Positions 11,495 through 22,300 of a DNA stretch of 64,000 nucleotides are shown one piece after another; the stretch's first letter is position 1; each line of letters starts with the position of its first letter. Source of the DNA: Phyto melanocephala (Eukaryota > Arthropoda > Insecta > Diptera > Rhinophoridae); NCBI GenBank assembly GCA_941918925.1, contig OW799234.1, positions 42,996,412-43,060,411 on the forward strand, written 5' to 3'. The notes beneath the pieces are model-generated. The model did not search any database. It was not told where the DNA came from and saw only the letters and a program-made list of their open reading frames with translations. The translations under genes were made by a program, and so were the position numbers.

Positions 11495-14356
11495 TTATTT
11501 AAAAGAATTAACTACAAATTTTTTGAAACTACTAGCGTTGCCATTTAATTGTTGACATAGTGGAAGATTATTCCAAAGTCTAGCGGCATGTACATAAAAT
11601 TGCCATTCTGAAACTAGGCATTGATGTCGAGGTATTATAATATTCCGATTTCGTGGCGATTGAAAAAAACGTAAATTTTCAAATATGTATTTGGGAGTTT
11701 TAGTATGTATTATTTTATGTAAAAATACCAAAGTGCGTATTTTGAGTAGGCTATCGAAACTGACCCCATAAAGGTTTTTAGAAGCAGAGGAAACATGATC
11801 AGATCTTCTCAATCCATACACATACCGTATAATATTGCGAAATAAAACATTTAGTTTTCTTCGACTAACAGAGTCGCAGTTAGCAAATAATTCACACCCA
11901 TATAATAAGGAAGGAACCAAGTATGACTTGGCAAGCAAGATTCTAATTCTGATGGGTGTAAAGTATTGTGTAGACCAGAGCGATCGTAATTTAATATACG
12001 ACTGACCAACCAATGAATTTACATGATCTGTCCAAGTTAAATGGTTATTAAAAATTATACCCAGATTTTTCGCTCTATTAACGATTTCAATTTTCTCACC
12101 ATTTAAAACGATATTCCCAGAAATAAACGGACCTATACGTTTTTTGCAGATTACAATACATTTAGACTTTTTAGGGTTCAAACAGAGGCCATTTGCACTA
12201 GCCCAGAGATAAATTTGATTTAATTCGTGATTTAAATGTGAGATACCAATGGCAATGTGTCTAGCTGGGATACTTAAAGTAAGTTGTATGTCATCTGCAT
12301 AAAGATGGATGTTACACTTTGAAAGTATTTTTGGCAAGTCATTTACATAAATAGAAAATAAAAGCGGACCTAAAATGGAGCCCTGAGGCACTCCCCTTTT
12401 AAGTGTAAGCTTATCAGACCAAACATTGTTTACAAAGACCGATTGTGTTCGATTTGACAGGTATGATGAAATAAGGTTAATTGATGTTGCAGAAAATCTG
12501 AAAAAATGTTTTAATTTATTAATTAATGTGGTATGGTCTACAGTATCAAATGCCTTGGAGTGGTCCAGAAGTATTAAGAAATTTATATATCCATCCTCCA
12601 ATCCCTGTCGTATGTGTTCACCTACTTCAACAAGGGCAGTTACGCAGCTATGACTGTCGCGGAAACCAGATTGTTTACTATAAAGCATGTTGTTAATATT
12701 TATATATGAAATCATTTGCTTATATAAAATTCTTTCAAGTATCTTCGAAAGAAAACACAAGATGGCTATTGGTCTGTATTCACCATTTTCTTTTGGTAGT
12801 GGAATAATTTTTGCATGTTTCCAATTTGAAGGAAACGTAGAAGACATAATAATATTGTTTAAAAGGTAAGTGACGTACGGGAGAATTAGTGGCATAAGTA
12901 TTCTAATAAATTTGGGATTTAAGTTATCAGTTCCCAATGCGTTTGATTTTATTTGTAAACACGTAGACATAACATCAAATTGTGATATACATGAAAATCG
13001 AAAATAATTACTGTACACATCAGTATCTGTATTTATCGCGGATGCGGAAAAATTATAAAAAAACGGGTTTGTTTGGATCAGAGGAGCACTAGTGAACGTT
13101 TTATTAAGTATGTTTGCGTCCACATTGATGTCTATGTTGTTCAACTGCTTGCCAATACCTATTTCACGGATAGTATTCCATGTTCGTCGAGAATCTATTG
13201 CAGTACTGAATCGTGTGGAATAATATTCAGTTTTAGCAAGTCTTATATGTTTATTAGCATTCTTTCTAGCATTTGTGTATTGCAATTTCAGTTCAAAAGT
13301 TTTATATCTTTTCCACCTGGCATATGCTAAGTCCCTTTGGTGTATAGCCTGCCTTATAATGTTTGAAAACCATGGTGTACGCTTATGTGTTATCTTCTTA
13401 TGTTTGATTGGTACTGCTAATTCAAAAAGATATTGGATGTTGTGTTCAAGGAAATTAGACTGCTCATCAATAGTTGGCATAAAGTATATATTACTCCAGG
13501 CAATGTGTGATGAATATTCACATAAATTATTAAAAGATAGTCTGTTTAAGTCGCGGTAACTGAAAGTCTGCTCAACATCATGAACGAAAAAATTGTAATT
13601 TAAAAATATAAGGTCATGTTTAGAAAAACATGATGCAGATATCTGATCGTATAAATTTACGTACTCAATATTAGACACGAAGTAAAGATCAATGAGTGTA
13701 CTAGTTGTGGATGTATGATGTGTCGGTCTTGCAATATTAACGGGAAAAAGTCCAAATGACAACATATTGTCAACAAGATTTGTCTCCATTATTATATCAG
13801 AATTAAAGTCGCCAGTAATGATGATATCATCATATTGTGAGGCAAGAGTTTCAAGTGTATAATACAATGGTAAAAATTGCACTCTTTTATTAGGCCGATA
13901 TACACATCCCACTAAAAGTTTCCTGCCAAATGATAAAATTTCAATAAATATAAACTCAATTCCCTGTTCATTTGAATAAGGTCCAAGAGATGATTTGCAG
14001 CATATTTTGCACGAAATGCTATTTTTTACGAATAAAGCAACACCACCACCATGGGTTGCTCTATCAGATCTAAAAACTTTAAAGCCATATGGGCATATCA
14101 AGCTATCAGGTGTTGATTCTGAAAGCCATGTTTCCGAAACACAAACTACATCAATACCAGAGTTCTCAAAAATAAATTTAAATTCGTCAACTTTATTATT
14201 TATGCTTTGCGCATTTATATGCACAACTTTAAAACCTCTCTTATACTTAGCAAAAATCCTGACCATATGCATTGTTATGTCTTTGGAACTTCCACGGTTA
14301 TTACCGTTAAGTGTCATTAAATAGAATTTTAAGAAGGGCAACGCTAATATTAACAA
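11495..14356 (-). CDS. LINE ORF2: AP endonuclease and reverse transcriptase
   Basis: A 953-residue protein for target nicking and reverse transcription. The N-terminal third is an AP-type endonuclease with HINAQSINNK, CVSETWL, GDFNSDI and SKHDLIFL, which hold the expected Asn, Glu, Asp and His residues. The reverse transcriptase follows with LGTDNLNPKF, the finger block ILLDHSKAFDTVDH, GVPQGSILGPLLF and the catalytic YADD. The C-terminal region holds a Cys/His-rich stretch but no RNase H. The frame is uninterrupted. The true start may be the methionine shortly before the endonuclease (MHMVRIFAKY) rather than the first ATG. It lies 167 bp downstream of ORF1. Confidence 0.88.
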   Translation of the reverse strand: MLILALPFLKFYLMTLNGNNRGSSKDITMHMVRIFAKYKRGFKVVHINAQSINNKVDEFKFIFENSGIDVVCVSETWLSESTPDSLICPYGFKVFRSDRATHGGGVALFVKNSISCKICCKSSLGPYSNEQGIEFIFIEILSFGRKLLVGCVYRPNKRVQFLPLYYTLETLASQYDDIIITGDFNSDIIMETNLVDNMLSFGLFPVNIARPTHHTSTTSTLIDLYFVSNIEYVNLYDQISASCFSKHDLIFLNYNFFVHDVEQTFSYRDLNRLSFNNLCEYSSHIAWSNIYFMPTIDEQSNFLEHNIQYLFELAVPIKHKKITHKRTPWFSNIIRQAIHQRDLAYARWKRYKTFELKLQYTNARKNANKHIRLAKTEYYSTRFSTAIDSRRTWNTIREIGIGKQLNNIDINVDANILNKTFTSAPLIQTNPFFYNFSASAINTDTDVYSNYFRFSCISQFDVMSTCLQIKSNALGTDNLNPKFIRILMPLILPYVTYLLNNIIMSSTFPSNWKHAKIIPLPKENGEYRPIAILCFLSKILERILYKQMISYININNMLYSKQSGFRDSHSCVTALVEVGEHIRQGLEDGYINFLILLDHSKAFDTVDHTTLINKLKHFFRFSATSINLISSYLSNRTQSVFVNNVWSDKLTLKRGVPQGSILGPLLFSIYVNDLPKILSKCNIHLYADDIQLTLSIPARHIAIGISHLNHELNQIYLWASANGLCLNPKKSKCIVICKKRIGPFISGNIVLNGEKIEIVNRAKNLGIIFNNHLTWTDHVNSLVGQSYIKLRSLWSTQYFTPIRIRILLAKSYLVPSLLYGCELFANCDSVSRRKLNVLFRNIIRYVYGLRRSDHVSSASKNLYGVSFDSLLKIRTLVFLHKIIHTKTPKYIFENLRFFQSPRNRNIIIPRHQCLVSEWQFYVHAARLWNNLPLCQQLNGNASSFKKFVVNSFK

Positions 14357-14523
14357 AAATTGCAGTGTACAACATGTAATTAAAATTAAATATTAATAAA
14401 AATGTAGTATTGAAAACGAAAAGGAAATATAATATTGAAGTCAAATAAATAACAAAAAATATTAGAACAATTACAATAATTGGTATTAAAAACGAGTTTA
14501 TTAAAAATTTTAAAATATTGAAA

Positions 14524-15438
14524 CTATTCAGTAAGATTAGTAGGACGAAAAAACTGTTCCAGTTCCTCTGGAAAGAGAATTTTGATGGGTTCATCATTTT
14601 CATTTTTTTTGACGTAGACAATACCACGCAATGTGTATACTGTCTTCAAAAGCATATCTTTCTTGAGACTAAGACCTGTTTTAAAAATCCCATAGTTGTG
14701 TGGTGTCAGATTTTCATTAATGTAAAACGAAACATTACTCTGAAAACCAGCGTTTGATAATAATAAAGACGATTTTGTTTTACGGCGATAAGCTGCAACA
14801 ATTTTTAGAAAATTATTTTTGTCGTACGGTGTATTAAATTTAACTATAATTGGTGGGTCGTTTACGTTACGATGCCGTTTAAAGTGTTTAACACGGAAAA
14901 TAGATTTAACTGATGGTATATCAATATGCAAAGTATTACAAATGTTTTCGAAAATGTTATTTAAATTCTCATTATCATAAAGGGGTATACCAGTGATTCG
15001 AATATCTTGTGCCACTATAGAGTTATCTTGATTTAGGCATTTGATTTTTAAATTTTTGACATCACTTTTTAATTTATCAATTTCCATGTTGGCAGTTTCT
15101 AGTTCAATTACTCTAACATTTAATTCATTTAGTTCTCTGTTGACATCATTTATAATTTCATTTTTTAAGACTTTAAATTTTTTCTCAATTTCATTTAATA
15201 CACTTCTCTTACTTTCCAGGATCATATTTTGAATTAATTCCGATTGCTCTCTTATATGTTCTCTTATAAGTTCATCATGTTTTGCAAATTTAGCATCTAG
15301 CCAGTTCCACAAGCGACTGCGTGAGCAAGATTCATTAATATTAGAGAAAATGAGACTAGCAGGTGAATTACACTGATCGGAGAGATTAAGTTCAGCTTCA
15401 TCTACTGATCTCTTAGTTTTACGTGTTGACATTGCCAT
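14524..15438 (-). CDS. LINE ORF1: coiled-coil RNA-binding protein, L1-ORF1p-like
   Basis: 304 residues. An N-terminal charged region is followed by a predicted coiled coil (about residues 70-135, many Leu/Ile/Val heptads with Lys/Glu). An RRM-like segment comes next (DIRITGIPLYDNENL... and PIIVKFNTPYDKNNFL). The C-terminal domain contains SNAGFQSNVSFYINENL. This order matches ORF1 proteins of the Transposase_22 type, which trimerise and coat LINE RNA. Start ATG at 15438 is followed by Ser/Thr/Lys-rich sequence. No frame break. Confidence 0.8.
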   Translation of the reverse strand: MAMSTRKTKRSVDEAELNLSDQCNSPASLIFSNINESCSRSRLWNWLDAKFAKHDELIREHIREQSELIQNMILESKRSVLNEIEKKFKVLKNEIINDVNRELNELNVRVIELETANMEIDKLKSDVKNLKIKCLNQDNSIVAQDIRITGIPLYDNENLNNIFENICNTLHIDIPSVKSIFRVKHFKRHRNVNDPPIIVKFNTPYDKNNFLKIVAAYRRKTKSSLLLSNAGFQSNVSFYINENLTPHNYGIFKTGLSLKKDMLLKTVYTLRGIVYVKKNENDEPIKILFPEELEQFFRPTNLTE

Positions 15439-15526
15439 AACACAGAGCAGGATTTTCTTTTGATATTAACAATTTTCTCTTTGTTCTATTTCACTGGATT
15501 AAAGTTCGACTTTTTAGCAGCAGGTT

Positions 15527-16190
15527 CCCAGCAAAAACTAGGTAATGACTTGCTCTTACTAAACAACATACTTTTCAATGACTACTACATATCGTCTGTC
15601 TTACTAAGAAGTATTTTAGTAATGACTTGATTTATAATGTGTTACGTAAGTACTTGATTTCAGACATTTGCTTAGATACACACACAACACAATTTCTTAC
15701 TGCGAAATTTACTAGAAACCATTCAAATACATAACTTTTTATAATTATCATTTAGTTTAACGTGCTTAGGGTATAAGTAATAATTATTTTGAAAACAGCG
15801 GCAAAGCACTTCATTAACAAAGTGATGACTTATAGATTTTCACTGATTGTTAAATTTCAAATTAACGTATCTCAGAATAATCTAACCGAATTTTTGTCCT
15901 TAGAACAACCGAACGACTTCTGTAAGTCCATAATAGTAATGGGTTATTTAGGTTATTAAAATCAAGTACTTATATATTGCTATAGGAGTAAGTACTTATT
16001 TAAGTCCCTATTTATGAGCGACCGTAATAAGTACTTATACGAGTCCCTATTTGTAAGCGAGGGTGGTAAGTACTTGCCTCCAATGACATCGCCGTGTTAA
16101 AATAATGGGTTTAGATGCAAAATTGTAAGTAGTGAACAACTGTTTTCTAGTACTTTCAAGTCATTATAATGTAATGTGTTATTTTGCTGG
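15527..16190. mobile_element. MITE-like element with CCCAGCAAAA inverted ends
   Basis: Begins CCCAGCAAAA and ends TTTTGCTGGG, with further weaker inward similarity (aatgacttg against caagtcatt). The interior is rich in the palindrome aagtactt and has about 2.3 copies of a 40-bp tandem unit at 15990-16075 (taagtactta...gtccctattt...gcga). It has no coding capacity. The target duplication is unclear (tt on both sides). It may sit within the 5' UTR of the adjacent LINE. Confidence 0.55.
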
Positions 16191-16845
16191 GTTATTGAAC
16201 AATGTTTTTTGTTCTACTTGGAATTGTTTATATTTTTATTTAAAATGTTCTGTATTAAAAGTTTGTAGGTGTTATTGCATAAATATTTTGGTTTGCTCTT
16301 TTATTTATTAACAGTTAATTTTGTTGTTTTATTATTTTATTGTTTTGTACTGATTGTGATGTTATGTAAATTTGTACTCAGTGTTTGTTGTTGATGTTTT
16401 GATTTAAGAGTATTTTTTAGTATTTAAATTAAGCATAAAAGATTTTTTTATTATTATTGTTGTTGTTAAAATTTTAAGAATGTTTATGGATTTTATTTTG
16501 TTTTCATTTAAGAATAATGTTTATTTTCTTTTTAGCGTTCAATTACAGAATAATATCACTTATATTTAAAGCAAAAAATTTGCGGAGTTTTAATTCCTAT
16601 TTAGATATAACTTTAAATTTGAAATCTGCTTTTAAGTGATAATTTTATATAGATTTTGTGAAGCACCGACAAAAAACACGTCCATTCGCTTTGGCTTTTT
16701 TTAAAAGAATTATTCAATTAAATTTGAATTTAAAAATATAATTAAAAAAAATATAAAGCAAATATTCAACATTTTGCACTTTTTTCTGAGAACTACTTAT
16801 CTTAAAAATAAAAAAAGCCGCAAGCCATAAAAATCGGTTAAAAAA
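16191..16845. other. T-rich stretch, possibly LINE 5' UTR then transposon 5' region
   Basis: No coding frame or structure was recognised. The strand asymmetry (T-rich on plus) resembles the adjacent LINE's untranslated sequence. Confidence 0.4.
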
Positions 16846-17062
16846 TGTAGATTTTATTGTCAATTTACCGCAGGTACCCAATATTGTAATGCAACCAGCC
16901 TTACATATGATACAGCATTTCGTTAGGTGAGCAGGTAATGGAACTGAAGTACAACGGTATTTTGTATGGTTCTTAGAATTAAAAATTATAACATAGTATT
17001 TTTCAATTACCTGTGATTTCAAATTATTGGGTACCTGCGGTAAATTGACAATAAAATCTACA
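16846..17062. repeat. 217-bp element with perfect 35-bp inverted repeats
   Basis: Positions 16846-16880 and 17028-17062 are exact reverse complements over 35 bp (tgtagattttattg... and ...ggtacccaat-side partner). The 147-bp centre has no recognisable gene. No target duplication is evident at the flanks. It could be a small MITE or a hairpin belonging to the transposon's own leader, since the transposase starts 215 bp downstream. Confidence 0.65.
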
Positions 17063-17276
17063 CCTGGAAAAGTTAGAAATATTATTCGTCCTGGGTTTTT
17101 TTTTACAAAACATGGTCATGAAGGTCTCGACTGGTACTTTGATTAAAACAATTACAGTATAAATAAGAGTTCCTCAACCCCTTCACTGTCATATGGAAAG
17201 TGCTTGCGAAAGTGATTAGTGAATTTTAAAGCCTCTGACAGTCTTGTATCTAAACAGTTATATTGAAATATCTAAG

Positions 17277-18522
17277 ATGGAGGCGTGTAAAAAGTTTAAT
17301 TACTTTTGTTATGTGTGTGGGAAATATAAAAATATGCCAAGTCGCCGTAAAATCACTACTGAAACAAGTACCTTGTATGAATCATATTTTTCTTTAAGGG
17401 CTATATTTGGTAAGAGTTGGACACCATCAATAGTGTGTACACACTGCATTTACCATTTAAATAAGTGGGAAAAAAATGGAGACGCCATGCCATTTGGTGT
17501 TCCAATGATTTGGAGAGATCCCATAGTTCATGTTGAAGATGAGTGTTATGCGTGCATAAATTATACAGCGGGTATAAACAGAAGAAAAATGACTTATATG
17601 TCTTATACTGAAACAGCATATGCTCGATTTCCGCTGCCACATTCTGATGAAATTACTGTTCCGGGTAGCCATATACCAACAGAACATATTCCTTCAATAA
17701 TTCAGTCTGTTGAAGCGGATAGCCCAGCTACTTCAATGTATCAACCGTCATGCATCACGGTTCCATGCAGTCACAATGAAATCACGCAAGATCGTCTGGA
17801 TATAATGGTACGGCGTCTAAAATTATCTCAAAGACAGAGCATTCTCTTGGCAAAAGAGTTAAAACGAGCTAATATTTTAGCACCAGGTGTACAAACATAC
17901 GGGGCTATCAATCGCCATAGACGATTTACGACTTTTTTTAAATCTATTGAGAATAATTCTATTGCGTATTGTACTGACATCCGCGGATTAGTTTTAACAA
18001 TGCAAAATGAATATAATCCTGGAGATTTGCGCTTATTCATTGATTCTTCCAAAAGTAGCTTAAAAGCAGTTTTGCTACATGTCACTAATTTAAAAAGTCC
18101 TATTCCGATAGCACTTAGCACAAATACTAAAGAGACATACGCATCAATGAAAAAAATAATACAGTTAATTAAATATGAAGACCACAAGTGGAAAATATGC
18201 GCAGATTTAAAAGTGGTAGCTCTTTTAAGAGGCATGCAATTGGGCTATACTAAAAATATGTGCTTCATGTGCTTATGGAATACGCGTTTCGATGGCGACC
18301 AGTACAATACACGGGATTGGGCTTTACGTGAGGAAAGCAGATTGCATAGAAACAATGTTATTGAATTACCACTTGTGTCGATGGAAAAGATTTTGCTTCC
18401 TCCACTCCACATCAAACTGGGTATTGTAAAAAATTTTATAAAAGCATTGAGCCCAGATGGTGTTGCTTTTACCGAATTGCACCGAATTTTTCCACGATTA
18501 AGCGGCATGAAAGTAAAAAAAG
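17277..18522 (+). CDS. CMC-like transposase, exon 1
   Basis: First exon of the transposase that should cut and paste the 9682-31567 element. The spliced product is 542 residues. The N-terminus carries three zinc-binding-like Cys pairs (CYVCGKY, CTHCIYH, CYACINY). A helical segment follows, then a candidate catalytic Asp in LFIDSSKSSLKAVLLH, a second in KICADLKVVALL, and a CxxC (MCFMCLW). The exon ends at a splice donor, aaag|gtatga, after LSGMKVKKG. I chose ATG 17277 (MEACKKFNYF) over 17244 because it immediately precedes the conserved Cys-rich part. The protein belongs to a family seen as 'uncharacterized protein' in many arthropods, with a conserved PPLHIKLG motif near residue 375. Confidence 0.82.
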
Positions 18523-18558
18523 GTATGAACTCTAACTACTTTATTAAATTAGATTTAT

Positions 18559-18570
18559 ATTTCATTTCAT
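18559..18570 (+). repeat. 12-bp target-site duplication, left copy
   Basis: ATTTCATTTCAT, repeated exactly at 30337-30348 immediately after the array. This marks the array as one inserted unit. Confidence 0.85.
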
Positions 18571-18693
18571 TAAATTTTAATGTGAACCATTTTTTATTTT
18601 GGCTTAAGTTCATTTGTTTCTTTATTTAATTTTATAATTCAAATTAAATTAAATTGTAACCATTTTAGGAATATTTTTTTCTAAAAATTATTT

Positions 18694-18761
18694 CCGATAT
18701 TAGCCGAGTGGAATGCATTTTCGAAATCAGCTACGATTTCATCATCTGCACTCTTTATCGG
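18694..18761 (-). ncRNA. Hammerhead ribozyme copy 1, core mutated
   Basis: The conserved CUGAUGA reads CAGAUGA here (plus strand atcatctgcact). U4 of the catalytic core is changed, so cleavage should be strongly reduced. This is the outermost copy of the left arm. Confidence 0.75.
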
Positions 18762-19239
18762 TATACTACTATGTAACTTAAAATTCCTATTTATGTTACA
18801 ATTGAATGAAATTTGAATTAGTGAATCTTAGTATTAATTTTCATATTTTGTTGAATATTTTATTTCACCTATCAAATGACAATTCATAATTCAACATGTT
18901 CATATTCTTCTATATTCGTAATACATTTTCGTTATGCTTTCAATATCCATCCTTTTGGCTGGAATTATTGAAAACAAGGTTGTATTTACATTTTTCATTT
19001 ATATAAGTCCATCTAGGTGATAGACACTGAACAATGAATTCTTGAATGTCATTAACACCGTGCCATGTGTGTTATAATTATATATTTATATTTTATTCGA
19101 ACTTTTTTCTATATATTAAATTTTAATGTGAACCATTTTTTATTTTGGCTTAAGTTCATTTGTTTCTTTATTTAATTTTATAATTCAAATTAAATTAAAT
19201 TGTAACCATTTTAGGAATATTTTTTTCTAAAAATTATTT

Positions 19240-19307
19240 CCGATATTAGCCGAGTGGAATGCATTTTCGAAATCAGCTACGATTTCATCATCAGCACTCT
19301 TTATCGG
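19240..19307 (-). ncRNA. Type I hammerhead ribozyme, consensus copy (representative of minus-strand arm)
   Basis: Read on the minus strand the 68 nt parse as follows. Outer stem I CCGAUA pairs with UAUCGG. The internal loop is AA against GGCUAA. Inner stem I GAGUG pairs with CACUC. The core is CUGAUGA plus one extra U. Stem II GAAAUC pairs with GAUUUC around the loop GUAGCU. The core GAAA follows. Stem III has A-U, A-U closing the loop UGCA. The cleavage triplet is UUC, so the cut is predicted just before CACUC. Every invariant hammerhead residue is present. UAGC of loop II is complementary to GCUA of the stem I internal loop, which suits the loop-loop contact known to speed natural hammerheads. 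The very short, self-complementary stem III (AAUGCAUU) suggests dimeric action. Confidence 0.9.
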
Positions 19308-22300
19308 TATACTACTATGTAACTTAAAATTCCTATTTATGTTACAATTGAATGAAATTTGAATTAGTGAATCTTAGTATTAATTTTCATATTTTGTTGA
19401 ATATTTTATTTCACCTATCAAATGACAATTCATAATTCAACATGTTCATATTCTTCTATATTCGTAATACATTTTCGTTATGCTTTCAATATCCATCCTT
19501 TTGGCTGGAATTATTGAAAACAAGGTTGTATTTACATTTTTCATTTATATAAGTCCATCTAGGTGATAGACACTGAACAATGAATTCTTGAATGTCATTA
19601 ACACCGTGCCATGTGTGTTATAATTATATATTTATATTTTATTCGAACTTTTTTCTATATATTAAATTTTAATGTGAACCATTTTTTATTTTGGCTTAAG
19701 TTCATTTGTTTCTTTATTTAATTTTATAATTCAAATTAAATTAAATTGTAACCATTTTAGGAATATTTTTTTCTAAAAATTATTTCCGATATTAGCCGAG
19801 TGGAATGCATTTTCGAAATCAGCTACGATTTCATCATCAGCACTCTTTATCGGTATACTACTATGTAACTTAAAATTCCTATTTATGTTACAATTGAATG
19901 AAATTTGAATTAGTGAATCTTAGTATTAATTTTCATATTTTGTTGAATATTTTATTTCACCTATCAAATGACAATTCATAATTCAACATGTTCATATTCT
20001 TCTATATTCGTAATACATTTTCGTTATGCTTTCAATATCCATCCTTTTGGCTGGAATTATTGAAAACAAGGTTGTATTTACATTTTTCATTTATATAAGT
20101 CCATCTAGGTGATAGACACTGAACAATGAATTCTTGAATGTCATTAACACCGTGCCATGTGTGTTATAATTATATATTTATATTTTATTCGAACTTTTTT
20201 CTATATATTAAATTTTAATGTGAACCATTTTTTATTTTGGCTTAAGTTCATTTGTTTCTTTATTTAATTTTATAATTCAAATTAAATTAAATTGTAACCA
20301 TTTTAGGAATATTTTTTTCTAAAAATTATTTCCGATATTAGCCGAGTGGAATGCATTTTCGAAATCAGCTACGATTTCATCATCAGCACTCTTTATCGGT
20401 ATACTACTATGTAACTTAAAATTCCTATTTATGTTACAATTGAATGAAATTTGAATTAGTGAATCTTAGTATTAATTTTCATATTTTGTTGAATATTTTA
20501 TTTCACCTATCAAATGACAATTCATAATTCAACATGTTCATATTCTTCTATATTCGTAATACATTTTCGTTATGCTTTCAATATCCATCCTTTTGGCTGG
20601 AATTATTGAAAACAAGGTTGTATTTACATTTTTCATTTATATAAGTCCATCTAGGTGATAGACACTGAACAATGAATTCTTGAATGTCATTAACACCGTG
20701 CCATGTGTGTTATAATTATATATTTATATTTTATTCGAACTTTTTTCTATATATTAAATTTTAATGTGAACCATTTTTTATTTTGGCTTAAGTTCATTTG
20801 TTTCTTTATCTAATTTTATAATTCAAATTAAATTAAATTGTAACCATTTTAGGAATATTTTTTTCTAAAAATTATTTCCGATATTAGCCGAGTGGAATGC
20901 ATTTTCGAAATCAGCTACGATTTCATCATCAGCACTCTTTATCGGTATACTACTATGTAACTTAAAATTCCTATTTATGTTACAATTGAATGAAATTTGA
21001 ATTAGTGAATCTTAGTATTAATTTTCATATTTTGTTGAATATTTTATTTCACCTATCAAATGACAATTCATAATTCAACATGTTCATATTCTTCTATATT
21101 CGTAATACATTTTCGTTATGCTTTCAATATCCATCCTTTTGGCTGGAATTATTGAAAACAAGGTTGTATTTACATTTTTCATTTATATAAGTCCATCTAG
21201 GTGATAGACACTGAACAATGAATTCTTGAATGTCATTAACACCGTGCCATGTGTGTTATAATTATATATTTATATTTTATTCGAACTTTTTTCTATATAT
21301 TAAATTTTAATGTGAACCATTTTTTATTTTGGCTTAAGTTCATTTGTTTCTTTATTTAATTTTATAATTCAAATTAAATTAAATTGTAACCATTTTAGGA
21401 ATATTTTTTTCTAAAAATTATTTCCGATATTAGCCGAGTGGAATGCATTTTCGAAATCAGCTACGATTTCATCATCAGCACTCTTTATCGGTATACTACT
21501 ATGTAACTTAAAATTCCTATTTATGTTACAATTGAATGAAATTTGAATTAGTGAATCTTAGTATTAATTTTCATATTTTGTTGAATATTTTATTTCACCT
21601 ATCAAATGACAATTCATAATTCAACATGTTCATATTCTTCTATATTCGTAATACATTTTCGTTATGCTTTCAATATCCATCCTTTTGGCTGGAATTATTG
21701 AAAACAAGGTTGTATTTACATTTTTCATTTATATAAGTCCATCTAGGTGATAGACACTGAACAATGAATTCTTGAATGTCATTAACACCGTGCCATGTGT
21801 GTTATAATTATATATTTATATTTTATTCGAACTTTTTTCTATATATTAAATTTTAATGTGAACCATTTTTTATTTTGGCTTAAGTTCATTTGTTTCTTTA
21901 TTTAATTTTATAATTCAAATTAAATTAAATTGTAACCATTTTAGGAATATTTTTTTTTTCTAAAAATTATTTCCGATATTAGCCGAGTGGAATGCATTTT
22001 CGAAATCAGCTACGATTTCATCATCAGCACTCTTTATCGGTATACTACTATGTAACTTAAAATTCCTATTTATGTTACAATTGAATGAAATTTGAATTAG
22101 TGAATCTTAGTATTAATTTTCATATTTTGTTGAATATTTTATTTCACCTATCAAATGACAATTCATAATTCAACATGTTCATATTCTTCTATATTCGTAA
22201 TACATTTTCGTTATGCTTTCAATATCCATCCTTTTGGCTGGAATTATTGAAAACAAGGTTGTATTTACATTTTTCATTTATATAAGTCCATCTAGGTGAT

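Larger units (their letters stand above)
11225..16680 (-). mobile_element. Two-ORF non-LTR retrotransposon (LINE) with both frames open
   Basis: On the minus strand: ORF1 (15438-14524), ORF2 (14356-11495), a 3' UTR, then a 3' (AAAT)n microsatellite at about 11231-11263. A second microsatellite (TTA-type) at about 11428-11459 lies within the 3' UTR. The 5' end is uncertain. It is either at about 15526, where a CCCAGCAAAA-ended element begins, or further upstream near 16680 if that element is inserted in the 5' UTR. The clade is CR1/L2/Daphne-like by ORF2 motifs. Unlike the LINE at 2-6 kb, no frame break is seen. Confidence 0.8.

Noticed and set aside
12426..14324. Plus-strand open frames across the LINE ORF2
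   Set aside because: They are shadows of the minus-strand RT gene, with no domain of their own.
16714..17022. Minus-strand Cys-rich open frame (TKCCIICKAGC)
   Set aside because: It runs through the 217-bp inverted-repeat element and lacks any family pattern; Cys content is not enough.
17401..18508. Minus-strand frames opposite the transposase exon
   Set aside because: Antisense shadows of a clearly conserved plus-strand protein.
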